Below, piece after piece: positions 13,540-26,202 of a stretch of 64,000 bases of DNA (the stretch's first letter is position 1; each line of letters begins with the position of its first letter). The DNA is from Trichopria drosophilae (lineage: Eukaryota > Arthropoda > Insecta > Hymenoptera > Diapriidae): NCBI GenBank assembly GCA_030407085.1, contig CM059587.1, positions 101,985,001-102,049,000 on the forward strand, in the 5' to 3' direction. The position numbers were made by a program, and so were the translations under genes. The notes below the pieces were generated by a model, which was not told the DNA's origin, searched no databases, and worked only from the letters and a program-made list of their open reading frames with translations.

Positions 13540-14430
13540 CTAAAGGGTTTCGTTAGGCTCAATTCAAATTTGGCCCCAGAATTGTTCTGTCACGTCAAGA
13601 TTTTGAGATATCCTAGCCTAAAAGTGCCAAAAAAATTGTTTTTGCGTTTGCGAAAATAGTCATTTTACGCCCTCATTTGCAGGCGTAAAACCCCTATTTC
13701 ACGCCTTCTGGGGCGTAAAATAAATTTTCCGCCCACGGAGGCGTGAAATTGGCATTTTAGGTCCGCAAAATCGAGGCGTAAAAAATTTTACGCCTACTGC
13801 ATCAAAAAACAATGTTTGAATCTCAGGCGTAGAATTTTCACCCTCATGAACCTCGAGCCGGCTTTGCCGTCTCTCGGGTTCTATTGTCGAGGCGTAAAAC
13901 TCTATTTTACCCCCTTGATACAAAAATAACTATTTTGATCACATTCAGTAAGTTTTTGTAACGGAACAAAATGATTATTTACAATTTGGCATGAACAATA
14001 TTCAGGTGCTATTTGTCAGCTTTAAAACGCCTTTTTAGTAATTCCGATACGATTTTTTAAATCGAGTTATTAAAGTTTTTGTCACGGAACAATTATGATT
14101 TTCATACATTTAAATAAATGTGTAATCACATGAAAATAACTAACCAACTGAGTCTGACTTTCTTGCTAAAAATTATTTTACCACCTTAAGATGTTGAAAT
14201 TTCCTAACCTTAAGGGGGAAAAAAATACGGTCTTTGATTATTTTCAGTAAATTTTGTTGGCGGAATACATTTTTTCGCAATTTGACAAAAACCGGATTAA
14301 AATGCATTCATCATAAACCTCAGTATATTTTTCCGACGGTTTTCAATGTGCTGAATCAAAATCTGGTCGTATAATTGCACTATGGCGTCAAAATTTTGAG
14401 ATACCCTAACCTAAAAGTGCAAAAAACAAA
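13540..14430. repeat. Composite dispersed repeat with internal duplications
   Basis: The phrase TTTTGAGATATCCTAGCC at about 13603 recurs as TTTTGAGATACCCTAACC at about 14395, each followed by TAAAAGTGC. Between them the motif TTTTTGTNACGGAACA recurs near 13952 and 14074, with a diverged form near 14253. A related phrase in reverse orientation (GGCTAGGATATC) is found near 17846. The interval is therefore a diverged tandem or dispersed repeat, into which the GGCGTAAAA cluster at 13.65-13.94 kb appears inserted. Confidence 0.55.
13650..13935. repeat. Palindromic-word element built on GGCGTAAAA / TTTTACGCC
   Basis: About a dozen direct and inverted copies of GGCGTAAAA, with variants such as GGCGTGAAA, lie within about 280 bp. 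The ends carry matching inverted words, AAAATAGTCATTTT on the left and the complement of AAAATAGTTATTTT on the right. A compact hairpin with arms around CCGGC-TTT-GCCG lies near 13858. No coding potential is credible. The structure is strikingly like the elements at 26.2 kb and 53.0 kb, which use GCCGTAAAAT and GTGCGTAAAGT. Confidence 0.7.
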
Positions 14431-14464
14431 AATTCTCCGAATGACAATGCTGAGCGATAGTATC

Positions 14465-15150
14465 TCGTTGGTACTGATTTATTCCGGCTGTCAGTACTGC
14501 TTAACTCATGATCACGACTACTGACTGCCAGTACATGGTCAGTACTGATATGGTACGGAAGTCGATACTGTCTCGACTCCGTATGTCACTGCTGATTGTT
14601 GGTACTGGTTCAGTACTTTCACAGAGGTGCAGGCAGTACTGGTCCCTCGTCGAAATTCAGTGCTGGATATCAGTACTTGGTCCCCTCACGAAACTGAACA
14701 TTACGATAAGATTACCAAGAGGTTACAACCTTTAGTACTCCGCTGGTGGTTAACTCCGGCGAGTTACGGAAATTTCTACCTGGGTAATCATTTCATACCT
14801 ACAACAGTTCTGTCAATTAGCACTCTATTAGTACTGATTTGCTCCGAAGGTCAGTATAAATCATATCATACCGACAACAGTACTGGTAGCCAGTAATGTT
14901 TCAGTTCCGACTCTTTCTGGTGGTCAGTAGTAATTTAATACCGAACATAGTACTGGCGATCAGTACTGAATCAGTAGGGATTTGCTGCGGTGGTCAGTAC
15001 TGTGTCAGTAGTACTGATTTGTTACGGCGGTCAGTAATAGTCAACACCGAAAACAGTACTGGTCGCCAGTACTAGGTCAGTTGTTTGCCGATGTTAATGC
15101 CAGGACACATTTTCGTTTATCGGTCCCAGGTACCAGTACTGGGTTAGTAC
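14465..15150. repeat. CAGTACTG palindrome array
   Basis: The perfect 8-nt palindrome CAGTACTG occurs at 14492, 14540, 14634, 14878, 14961, 14995, 15054 and 15134, with many near matches between. Two longer phrases alternate. Phrase A is AGTACTGATTTGNTNCGG followed by NGGTCAGTA, at about 14470, 14830, 14978 and 15010. Phrase B is CCGAAAACAGTACTGG followed by a second CAGTACT, at about 14871, 14941 and 15047. A 16-nt direct repeat TTTCTACCTGGGTAAT lies at 14773 and 15177. The two short open frames here only translate the repeat. Confidence 0.8.
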
Positions 15151-15912
15151 CTAGCCAGGGTTTTGCACCGCCCATTTTTCTACCTGGGTAATAATGATAA
15201 ATTATGTACCAAAGATGGAATTGTAGTGATGTTCCATTGTCTTATTTTGTTTTAAGTTTTGGAAAAGACCGTTAACATACAGAACTTTTAACCTTAAGAC
15301 TGCCAGAAACCCTACATACAGGATTTAGAGGAATATCAGAATTTTTTGTGAGATACAATATTCCGAGTATTCCGGGAGTTGTTGGGGCCGCTGATCACGA
15401 ATCCGGGGTCAGATTTGATAAATTCCTGTCAGAAGCTCCCAATTCCTACCTCCCCTAAATTCTTCAATTTAATTTATATAATTATGTACTTTTTCAGTTT
15501 ATGAGGTAATGGTCACTCCGCGAGCACAAATTGGTGCTGGCATGAAGGCCAAATAAGATGTTTTTAATTTAGTTCAATTTTCGGTTCGATTTATTTCGCT
15601 ATACCAAAAAATTTTTCTATATTAAAATTATTTTCACTTAAGGAAAAAATTGCGGAAAAGAAAATTCTTATTTATTGGCAATGTATGTACATGTTTCTAA
15701 ATATGCCAAAGTTTAACTTTATATATGCAGATAATTGTATAGTTTTTCTAATTTAGTAAATACCAGACAAAGGTCAGTAGTTTATAGTAAAGGAAAGCAG
15801 TTGATTAGTTTATATGGCCATCTCCCGATTCGTCTAAGTTTACCGTTTACTATTTGATATACATGTGTTACTTTATTTGGTTGAAAGGGGGTATTTCCTG
15901 AATTTATAATTA

Positions 15913-16800
15913 TCATTCTAAAGCATTTGTATTTTGTTGTATTGTGTTACCTATAGGGTTATGATTTGAACGAGTTTTAACGGTAACAAAAAATTTTACG
16001 ATATAACATTTTTTTCCGTACCTTTCCCTGCCGGAAAGCCTATATATTGGCTTGACCTCTGACATGGACTTTGTATATAGTTGATACGTGATAGAAGACA
16101 CTAATTTGACCACTTTTAAACAGAGGATTAAAGGTTCAAATGCCCGCAGCTTAAAGGTTAAGTAAAATCTTTCACTATCAGATTCAGAAATGTCCGATTG
16201 AGTGTTACAGGCATATAAACACGTACCTTTGTTAACATACTTTTCAGGATCATTATTTTTCAGTAAAAGAGAAGTGATTTTATTCTTATTAATATTTTGA
16301 AATTCAGGTTCAACATTTTTTATCGTTCTATCAACTGAATTGTGGATAACGACAATCTTTTGAGAAAATTGATACGAATTAAAATTCAAAAAAGACCTGA
16401 ATAGGTTTACAATGCCAATTAAATTTTAGGGAGGCATCAAGATTATTTTTAATGATTAACAATGCTAAAAAGGGGAAACATTTTACCATTTTCGATTTTA
16501 TATGTAAACTTCAATTTAGGATGGTAATTGTTAAAAACTTTCGTCATCTTCTCCAAATTATCTTTCTGTATGGATGGTAAAAATTGGTGAAATTGAAAGT
16601 TGTTTTAAATATGGAAATTCTAAATCATCCATTACTAACTTAGTAAATATCGTCGAGGCCGGTTAACCCATCGGTGTGCCATATTGTTGTTTATAACAAC
16701 GGCAGTTGAACCGAAAGATGGTGTTGTCATACAGAAAAAAAAATTCAACAATGTTTATTAAATAGTTCAGCGGAATTTCCATCCATCTTTTTATGAAATT
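15913..16800 (-). pseudogene. Penelope-like retroelement fragment, decayed
   Basis: Read on the minus strand from about 16790 downward, conceptual translation gives pieces of a Penelope-like (PLE) reverse transcriptase in more than one frame. In order these are a RWMEIP-like segment, then YKQQYGTPMG followed after a stop by a segment ending LVMDDLE, then a stretch with LKFTYEIENGK. The 158-codon frame at 15913-16389 follows. It begins FNSYQFSQK and continues into HNSVDRTIK, which matches the linker region downstream of the PLE reverse-transcriptase core. Several stops and frame changes break the gene and no intact catalytic frame survives. The GIY-YIG endonuclease expected at the C-terminus of many PLEs was not recognised. 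The N-terminal part is missing. The family assignment rests on remembered PLE motifs, not a database search. Confidence 0.7.
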
Positions 16801-19800
16801 ATATCCAAGAGTTAGCTATAATTTAATTATTTTTAACAATAATAATTATAAATTGATAACAATAAGCAAGCTATATATTCAACGCTGTAATTAAAACATT
16901 TTTAACTCTTGCACGTCCTTTTTTATCTATTCAGAAAAATAATAAATAAAGTAAGTCCAAGAGAGGCTATGTTTGCCCTATTATAAAGGAAAGGGGTTTA
17001 CTTTAATACTGTAGCCATTAGAATGCATACCAGTTTAATTATATTTATAATGAATTTATTCATTTAATTTATTACGTATATTTTAAAAAAATGTGCAAAA
17101 CATCTCAATTTACATGGGAAATATTGTAAGTAGTTTCGTAATACTCGTATTTCGAAAATTATGATTTTTTTACTTATGATTCATTAAAAATAATTACTGC
17201 GAAGCAGAATTTTTATAGGCGAAAGGCAGATTTAAATAATTTCATGTAAATTAATCTTGATTCCTAAATATATGCAGCAATTTACTTGTAACCAAACTTT
17301 AAAAAATAAAAATCAATTTATTTTAATAACATTTATTAACTTTTACTAGTGTTTATGAATATTAAGGTTTTCCCTTTAATTAGCGATAAAGTAAGAACAT
17401 ATTTACATTTAAAAAATCCTCTATTTTCGATAGCATTTACGAAATCAGCTTCCTAGAATTTAATTGAAGCTAACGGATACAAAATTGGCTCAGTTACGCT
17501 AAAATTGAAACTATATCCACTCTACTGAAATTAGCAATTCATGTAATTGTTATTATCGCGGATTTTCTAGAATAGCTTCGTTTTTCTACACTTTCGACGA
17601 TGAAAATAGTATTGTGAAAGGTAAGAATATTAAGGTTGTTAGTTTGATTGTGGGGTTTTAAGTACATGGTACGTAATAGTTTATGACAACGTAATAGTTT
17701 CTACTAGTAAGAAATACATTTTTAAATTACATTCAACTTACAAATTCTTGTCGATTGTTGACCGTTGAAAAAGAATTCGTTGTCCAATTTGATTCATCAC
17801 GTTTTATTTTTAAGATATTTAAAAATATCTTTTTTGGCAATTTGAGGCTAGGATATCTGTCATGATGGGTCAAATTGGATTAAGGGATTTGCTTTCAGCG
17901 GCCAAAAATCGATAAGATCCACGATTTCTGATTCAAGTTATCATCCAACATATATTTTTGTAGTAGTCCTGTGTTATCTTAGCACATGAAAGTTGAAATA
18001 AGTTATGATCCAACAAAATGGTATTTTACACTGAAATGTTTATTGACGAAATGTATTATAAGAAACGGGAAAATGTTTGTAAACAAGTAAAAATCCCACA
18101 AATTGAATACAAGTATTATGACATTATTTTCTTCCTTTGGCGATCAAATTAAAAAAAAAACAAGGTACCCCACATTTAATATTTACAATTCCTATTATTG
18201 TTATTCTCTTTGATAACTTAGTAACTTGTGATTAAAATATTGAACGGTAAATTTTTAAACCGAAAATATAAACGTATGACATCCTTAATTTATTACTTTC
18301 GATTATTTTCAGTCCATGAAAGAAGAGTTTCCTTTGTTTGTCAGATTCACTATGTACCGTAAACTAGAATCAGTAAAATTAAAATGGCTGCTTCTCGATT
18401 ATACTATACTAAAAAATATTCTACCATACCTGACCGTAAAATTTTACAGCCTGGTATGACGCGTTGACCTGGAACCGAAATGTATTGTTTTTACATTTTT
18501 TTGGTATGAAAATGGCATATTTGATAGCCAGTTGATGAAACAGTAAACTATTATTCCTACCTTCAATGGCTTCCGTGTTCAATAGCTCCTATAGTATTAT
18601 TATTCAGCATAACTTGATCATTGTTTTCATCAAGTGTTTCTGTTCCAGAACCGTAAAGCTTGAATTACCGGTATATTAAACATGACGTTTCAATAGTCTA
18701 TAAACGAATAATGTCATCAGTACTCATTTTGCAAAAATAAGATAAAACGCAAAAATGGTTTCAAATAGTTCAATTTAAAGCTCTAAAGAACAAAATAACT
18801 ACAAGAATTATTCAATTGAGTTTTAAATCAGAGAATACAAAGTTCAATTTTATTATTAATATTATTTAAAAAATAACATTTTTTATAGACATAAATTATC
18901 AACAGAAATTTTTAACATTTTAAAATATTGTCTGATTCAGAAACAGTTGTGATTGATAGTTACGTCATGTTCATACCACGCCAATAGTTTCATTTTAATC
19001 ATTTCTTATTGGTTATTCAAACAAACTTTGTTGTTAAAATAACCACTAGGATTTGATCGTTCCTAATGGATCATAACAAAATGGAAGAAATAAGCAAAAT
19101 CACATTTTATAATTTAAAAGAAAAAGTTTTTTTTTTCAAGAGTGATTCGTTACTTTTCTGTGAAAAATGAAATGAAGAAAATGAAATTATTTCTGTAAAA
19201 TGAATAATGACGTCACCATTTATCACAAACATCTCTGACGATGACTAAATTTATTAAATTATTTTGTTAACTTATAATTATCAACAAATTTTTTGAATAT
19301 TTCGTTAGAATTTAGAGGAATTTAACGTAATGCATATATTTTTCTTGGATTTTTTCATTTTTGGAGCAAGTAGCCTATTGTAGAGGTGTACCAGAAATGT
19401 ATGGTATTATTAAATGAGAATTTCATTGAACAATACCGATATATGATAAGATGATCTTTTTAAGAGGTGGATAACTATTTAAAGCTAGAAAAAGTTTTTG
19501 ATTTTCGTAAATCGTTTCAAATTAAAAGGTGCATATTTTAAAATGCATAATTATAATTTGTATTTACTATCAGTAATAAATCACTTCCAAGTTACGTTAC
19601 TAATGTGATAGTGATTAGATCGACCTCTATTTATCTCTGATGTAAAAGTTATTGATGTTTTCAAGTCAGGGTTAGTTGCATTTAGTAGAGTACGATAGAG
19701 GTTGGAATAATTACCGTCTTTAAAGTTCTTAGTAAGTAACAACGGCAATAAGTCGTTAACCCTTTAACAAGTAAACGTGTACAATTTGCACATGGATGTT

Positions 19801-20270
19801 ACTGTAGTTTTATTTATACAAATTAATTTTTTAAATAGTCACATCTATTTTCGTCTAGTTTTGAGGCTGCGCTTTCCAAGATTAAAAAAACACGATTTTT
19901 AAGATGTACTTTTTTCAGAATGAAATGTTCATTATAAAATCGGTTTCTGACTACCTACTGTCCTATTAGAAAATGTTCCCGATTTTACTTAATATATTTT
20001 CACATATTTTGATTTTTGTCAATTTGAATGTCGAAATGGCTCGGTGTGCCAAATTTGTTCAAAGATAGGAAATTTTGTGGTTTTATAGGTTTCTATATAG
20101 GTCATAAGGATAACATAATTTATTTAATATTATGGATAGTTTTGGAATTTCTGATAACAACATTTAGATGAACATGCAGTTTTTTAAGATTACAGAATAA
20201 GAAGCAACTGTAATCTATCAATTACCATTTTATTTATTTTTGGACATTCTGAATATGATCACATGAAATC
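16801..20270. other. AT-rich stretch with no recognisable gene
   Basis: No coding or RNA gene is supported. A phrase near 17.82-17.88 kb is a reverse-oriented relative of the 13.6 kb repeat. A TGACGTCA octamer at 19208-19215 is a CRE consensus, without other supporting context. Confidence 0.55.
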
Positions 20271-20760
20271 AGTTATTAACAAAATTTTGGAAAAAATTTG
20301 GTACTCCGGAGGAATTTGAAAATCCAAATCCATAAAAATCAGAATATATGAATGAATATTTTTAACGTAAAACAATTGGGAATACTTTTCTGATAAGATA
20401 GAAGGTGGCCAGAAACCGAATCCATAGTGAAAATACACGTCTATGTTGGTATCCGCTATTTTAATTTCATATTCCTAATTAGCGTCCCAAAAAACCTTTA
20501 GATAGAGTTTTATAAAAATGCGATAATGTTTTACAAATTAGCCCGCTATATTAGATCCGCCACTTTGACATTTGAAATATTAAGTAAGAAAGTTAAGAAT
20601 ATCGACGACGTAAAAATCCTTTAGACAGCAATTTTTTAAAAATTTCGATAATTTTTGTAAACTTTGCTCATCATGGTGGATCCAACATTTTGAGTGATGA
20701 ATACTTGATATTAATTTTGTAGTCAGCGACTCTCAAATACTCCGAATAATAGATTTTAGA
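20270..20760. repeat. Diverged GGCGGATCCAA-type dispersed repeat
   Basis: Phrases such as AGATCCGCCACTTTGACATTT (about 20554) and the complement-type GGTGGATCCAACATTTTGA (about 20675) are separated by about 120 bp. They alternate with AGCGTCCCAAAA- and GCGACTC-type phrases. The same family, better preserved, makes up 54.93-55.79 kb and also occurs at 39.6-40.1 and 56.5-56.8 kb. The copies are non-coding; open frames here are incidental. Confidence 0.55.
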
Positions 20761-23700
20761 TATAAAACAATGAAAACACAGCTGTATGAATTTTTTGAAG
20801 AAAATTTTGTGGTCGTTTAAAAAAGTTAATATAATTTTTGCAGTAAATAATTCATATGATTTCAGCATTCGAACATTTTTTAAGGAAAACATTGTTTGTG
20901 CATTAAAAGCTATTAATGGAAACGTTACATCAAATTTTCGAAAAAATAATTTTTTCATGCAATATAATACATGGAAAATTTAACCGAACTGAAGGCGCCA
21001 TTAAATATCAATCGACTACAAAATAAAATAAACACGTGTCCTTTTATTTTAAATACAGAACATTTTTGGAGGGTATCTTAATAAACATTCAGTAACTGGA
21101 CTTTTTGAGGACCACAACAAATGGACAGCTATAGTCCATTTCAATTCTATTCATCCAGGACAAAAATGGACATAAGCGGAAGTATAATAAACGTATAATA
21201 GACGCATGATATAAACTTTCTTTACCATTTGCTATTTCGTTGTCACTAAGAAACCAAAAATGTTCACACTAAAAGCTGACCATACTTTAATAAATTTTAT
21301 GTATAAAATATCACTTTCTAATGATATAAAAACGCGATATAAAAATGCTAAGTTGATATTCAGTATTAATTGTGATTTTCCATTTTTTTTCCTTTTTCTA
21401 CGTGAAGTGTATAACTAAATATTAAAGAAACTGCAGGACAAGCTAACGACGGTTGCTGCTCCTTTTATGAGTGTACGTTGTCCTCACGTTTTTTCTGAAC
21501 GCTCTATATAAAAAATATCTTTCTCTGTACCGAACATAAGGCGACCCATGTTACGGCATGTGAAACCGCACAAAAGAGATCAAAAGAATTATTTTTTGTT
21601 TTGTAAACTTGCTTTTGAAAGAAAAATATTATCATAAATAGAAAAGAACTGAAATGTTTAAAATGATTATTGTTTCTGTTAAAAAAAATTGTCAAATAAT
21701 CACTATTGCAATAAGAGACAAAACTGGGCTATCACTCCTATTAGATAGCTTTAAATAATATTATTTAGTAACTGATAGAATATAGTTGGTTGTTCGACAA
21801 ACTTGTCGATTGAATGAAATAAACATGTAACAGAGTGTATAGATAATTCTTTGTTTTTGAATCATTCAACTCAGTTAGTAGTTATTATTATTAGAAAAAA
21901 ACTAATAATTAAATCCTTTATTCACTAGAATGTAAATATTTAACAACCAAGTAACTAATTATTTGTTATTTTACTGAATATAAAAAAAAATACTTTTTTG
22001 ATGTGATATATAATTCTGCATTAAAAATCTTTTCTGATCTTCAAGCAGAAACGTTTAAGCTGTTGTTAGTAATAGGAAACTTTTCACAGAATGTTTTCGT
22101 TATTTTCATTATTATATTTATTATAGATATTGAAATATAATAAATAATTTTTCTTTAAATTTTATTAGGAATTAAAACATTTTCCTTTCACAAATTGTTG
22201 GCAATATATTGCAAAATAAACCTTTGTAGTTCTCGTAGCTTAAATTAATTTTAAAATACAAATACAGATATTATATTTGTAAAATTAAATCTTTAATAGT
22301 ATACATATAACGTTGGATCTTATTTTAAAACAATTTTTAAATAGCATGTTCTATTCTTTGTTATTTACAAAATACATTTCTGTGTAGAAAGGGATGTTAT
22401 TATATGCAGATTTTCTGTAGGTTTCTGTTAAATCCTTTCCCTGTGTATGTAGATGGATTTGAATAAGCAGACGCATCAGGACGATGGGCGAGAGTTGTTA
22501 AAATAATGATAGTAATTAAACTATTCTCTTAACTTAAATAAGAACATTATATTACTGTAAACCAGTGCTGTTTTACATGCTTAATTACGAAACGAGATTT
22601 TCGTACACATAATTTTGCTACAAACGAACGAGTTTCTCTCGGTTCGTATTTTGAAAGTAAATATATCAACTGAACATTATTTATTAAACATTGAAACACT
22701 TTATTAGCAGCATTATAATTACGCGGGTTTTTATTATATAAAATGAATATTTGAGATGGTTTTTGTCACATGGAGAAGATATGTGTTGATCTTTATTTTT
22801 AAAATTTCTGAAGTATTCGGGACAAACTTTTCGTAACATATTTTTCTTTTAGTGAAATTAATTTAAAATAGTAATTGTATATCATTAATTTAATTCCATT
22901 TTTAAAGCAGTAAGCATTTCCAGTCAAATTTTATAGAAATTTGCTCGTATTTCTAGAAACAATATTCCAGATTCAAAGGTACGTCAGTTTGAATAGTTAT
23001 ACAGCTTTTTGGGATTACTGAACTTGAATCCGAAGTCAAGAATTTTAAAATTTAAAATGGCGTTTCTAATATCTCCGTTGGTTATGGTAAAAAGAGAACT
23101 GATTAAAAGGAAATTGGATATTTGGGTATTTTGTAAGTCGCAGATTATGACAATTTTCAAAATTAAATATAAAACTAGAGCCTTCGACCCGGGTGGCTAC
23201 CAACTGAGTACCTACAATTACGAGTTCGTATTATAGTTTTTTGAGTGAAAATTTGCGCTTACGAGAACATTCCCAAGGTAACATAACCAGAAACTGGACT
23301 ATGTAACTTAGGTCGGAAAGAAGGGGAGTAGAGTAGGGGGTTCCCCTGTGTAAAAATGTGTAAAAAGTCAAAATGAGTATTCAGAACTTTGACCCTCGCC
23401 ACATGTCAGCCGAAATATTAATAAATAACATTTTTATCACTCCGGACGCGAAGCTCGATTTTGCGCCCACGGGAAATCGAATTATCGAGCCTCACACCCA
23501 TCGCATTAAACAACTATCATTTTTGTTGTCTCAGTGTCGACATAGATATTTGTTCCCCCATCTATACTAGTAATTTTTTTGACGAGGTGACCAAATGCAA
23601 TACTTCGGCAGACTATAATAGTCATATGCATTTTAAAACAGTTTTTATGGCATTATCGTTGACTTTAGAAAGAAATGCATATAACTTTTTTTTTGTAGAG

Positions 23701-24390
23701 AATTTAATGCTCTATCTTTTCTGTTTCAAAACGTCGTCAATCAAATTTGTATTTACATCTACCTCATTATGGTCAGAAGAATCGAAAATATTTCTCTTTA
23801 TGCTGAAAAATGACAAAACGGTATTAGAATGAGGAACTAAAATAACCCCATGTATAATATTAAATATAAAACATAAGTTCATAAAGAACTACATACATAA
23901 ATATATGGATAAATTCATTAACATTTTGATCTAAAAAATTCAAAAATGATCTTCATATTTTTTACCACTTTTGTGATGACCATAAATGACAGCCATTCGA
24001 AAATTTGTATATGAAAAATGACTTAGAATCATGTAAGAAATGTTAAGACGGTTTTAAACTTTTTATATTTGATTGTTTTCTGAAAAACTCAAATATGCCT
24101 AAAAAACTTCATACTTATTTTTGGAGGAATTCTATGAATTTTTTGTTGTATAATATTTTGTCGTAAAGTTGACGATACTCGAGTTTATTAAAAAATCATA
24201 TATGTTATTCCGCTAATCCGCCATTTCGTACGTCATATTGATTTCGATATATCGAAAGTAATTTTTATCACCACGTTTTTAGTTCGAGTTCCACTTTTTT
24301 CAAAGGTTTCATGTAAAAAGAAAAGATGATTCAAAGTAAAAATGACTTTTGAAAAAAATACATGGAAATAGTATACGATTTTTCTTCATA
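20761..24390. other. Mostly blank, with unclassified sequence at 23.0-23.8 kb
   Basis: No gene is supported. The block at about 23.29-23.83 kb is less AT-rich and contains two overlapping open frames of 65 and 123 codons. Their composition is not convincing and I recognise no family. It could be an old dispersed repeat. A fragment resembling the ATGGCGG-type repeat lies near 23.03-23.07 kb. Confidence 0.45.
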
Positions 24391-24411
24391 ACAGGGAGGA
24401 AAAGAAGTAAC

Positions 24412-24435
24412 TTTCCTCCCGCTTGCGGGAGGAAA
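24412..24435. other. Perfect 11-bp hairpin, TTTCCTCCCGC arms
   Basis: TTTCCTCCCGC (24412-24422) is followed by TT and then its exact reverse complement GCGGGAGGAAA (24425-24435). A further GGGAGGAAA word sits upstream near 24394, so alternative pairing is possible. The strong GC content in an AT-rich setting and the two-base spacer resemble the hairpins inside the 13.9 kb and 53.3 kb word elements. It may be the remnant of such an element. Confidence 0.7.
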
Positions 24436-24772
24436 ATTGCTGCTTTCGTCCCAGTGTGATGAAAACATCCTTTTTTTAACTCAAATCTAAAAAGTCGACG
24501 AGTTTTTGGCGTTTTTCGACATTTTAACCTATTTCGAAATGTGAAATATGTTTTATTTCCATTTCCGTTTTATTTACTGATCGCTTTGTTTGTTATTCCG
24601 ACGTATTCAATAACATATGAAGTGAATTAATTTGTTAGTTTATAATGCATTATTGATCTGATAAAAGTTTCGCACGAAGTTTATAATATGATACTTTTAT
24701 GATAAATAATCGTCCTAAAAACATATGCAAATCATGGTATAGAATATATGTTTTAGTTATTCTCGTTTACAG

Positions 24773-24956
24773 GAGTGTTGTAGATGATCTGATAAAGGAC
24801 GATGACATATTAATGCTGGGAAAGTTTCAACTAGAGTGTAATTATGTTTGCGAAGACAAATTGGATGAGTTTATCAATTTAGTGATTCGCGATGTCGCCA
24901 AATGTTACCAACATGCCAAAATCTTTGCTAATATCACTATCATCAACAGTGATTAA
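24773..24956 (+). CDS. Possible terminal coding exon, unknown protein
   Basis: A pyrimidine-rich tract ending TTTACAG immediately precedes 24773 and looks like a splice acceptor. From there an open frame of about 61 codons runs to a TAA at 24954-24956. Its translation is mixed and helix-prone, with an acidic start (SVVDDLIKDDD), two Cys residues in CNYVC, and later RDVAKCYQHAK. The composition is more protein-like than neighbouring frames, and codon third positions use more G and C. No family is recognised, and no upstream exon or clear AATAAA signal close downstream was identified. The frame is also open upstream to an ATG at 24699, so an 85-codon intronless reading is possible. A chance open frame remains a serious alternative. 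Confidence 0.3.
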
Positions 24957-26202
24957 TTACATATAATGTTCGCGTTACAACCATAAATACATAGTTTAGT
25001 TTTTAAAATAACCATTATACGAGATGGAATATTATTCAGCAAAACCAAAAAATAATCAACAGATTTTAAAATACGTAAAAAAAGAAAACAATCTGCAATC
25101 AATAATGCAGAAGAAGAATGAAAAAATGTTCCAAATTATAGAATTAATTTTTAACTCATAATATCTTGAAACTGTATTTCATAATTAGAAAAATATTAAT
25201 ACTACATTTTTTACTTCAGAAAAATTGTGATATTTTTTCCCTCTTCGTTATATTGTTTTAATGGCCGCAATTAATATGAGAGGTTACGTTATGAATGGTC
25301 CATTGCCATCATATATTCATAGTTATAAACTGCCATTTTCTAATTGCAACTTGTTGATTCGTAGTTTGTTTGAAACCACCGTCTGTACATACAGTTTTAA
25401 ACTACAACTTCAGAGTTTCTAGCTAACTTTAACATTTCGAAATGTGGTGTATTTAGCTTCAGACTAGGTTTACAATTTTATTGGCTTATGGTCATTTTAT
25501 ATTATTAGTTTGTAGATTAAAATAAATTTCACGATTTCACTTTTAGATAGCAGATTCTTTGCTTTCATTTTTTAATATTTTTAGATTTATTTCAATTTTG
25601 TTTTTTTTTGAAGAGACAAATATTCTTGACGGTTTTTATTGGAAATAAACTTTTGCTCAAAATATCTTCAATTTAAGGAAATCATGACACACATCAAGTA
25701 GGAACTTGAATAATGAACAATATTGTTTTCCAATAGGAAACTCAAACAGTCATATAGGTTTTAAGTCATGCAAATTGCTTTCATTTCAAATTGTGATGTG
25801 TTCTGATTTCAGTCTTGTTTATGTTTCAGTGCATGAATAGTTTCGCAGGTTTGAAATGTTTCATTGCATGTGTCAATAATATTTCATTGCACGTATCTAC
25901 AAAATTTCGAACTACAATTACCTAGGTCAAAATTACTTCTCGTCTTATCGAAGAATGTTCATGTATATTTGAATGTAGACCATAAACTAAAATTGTAACT
26001 ATGTGTACTTCAAAACTATTTGTAACTTTAACGATTGTAGTTGCAAACGCTACTATTTCTGCACTTTGAGAATTTTCTTAAATGGATGACGCAGTTTTGT
26101 CAGTAGATTGCAGTTAGATTAAAACACATATACACGAATTAACTTATACGATAATAAATTATGTTGTGTAATTAGTTTAGCTAAAAAATTTATTAAAAGA
26201 AT
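24957..26202. other. AT-rich stretch with no recognisable gene
   Basis: No coding or RNA features are supported. Short repeated phrases such as TTTCATTGCA (about 25859 and 25883) are present but not organised. Confidence 0.5.

Noticed and set aside
23461..23832. 123-codon open frame as a gene
   Set aside because: It overlaps another frame in a different phase, has no recognised motif and ends in low-complexity F/L/S/K sequence. Kept only as unclassified sequence.
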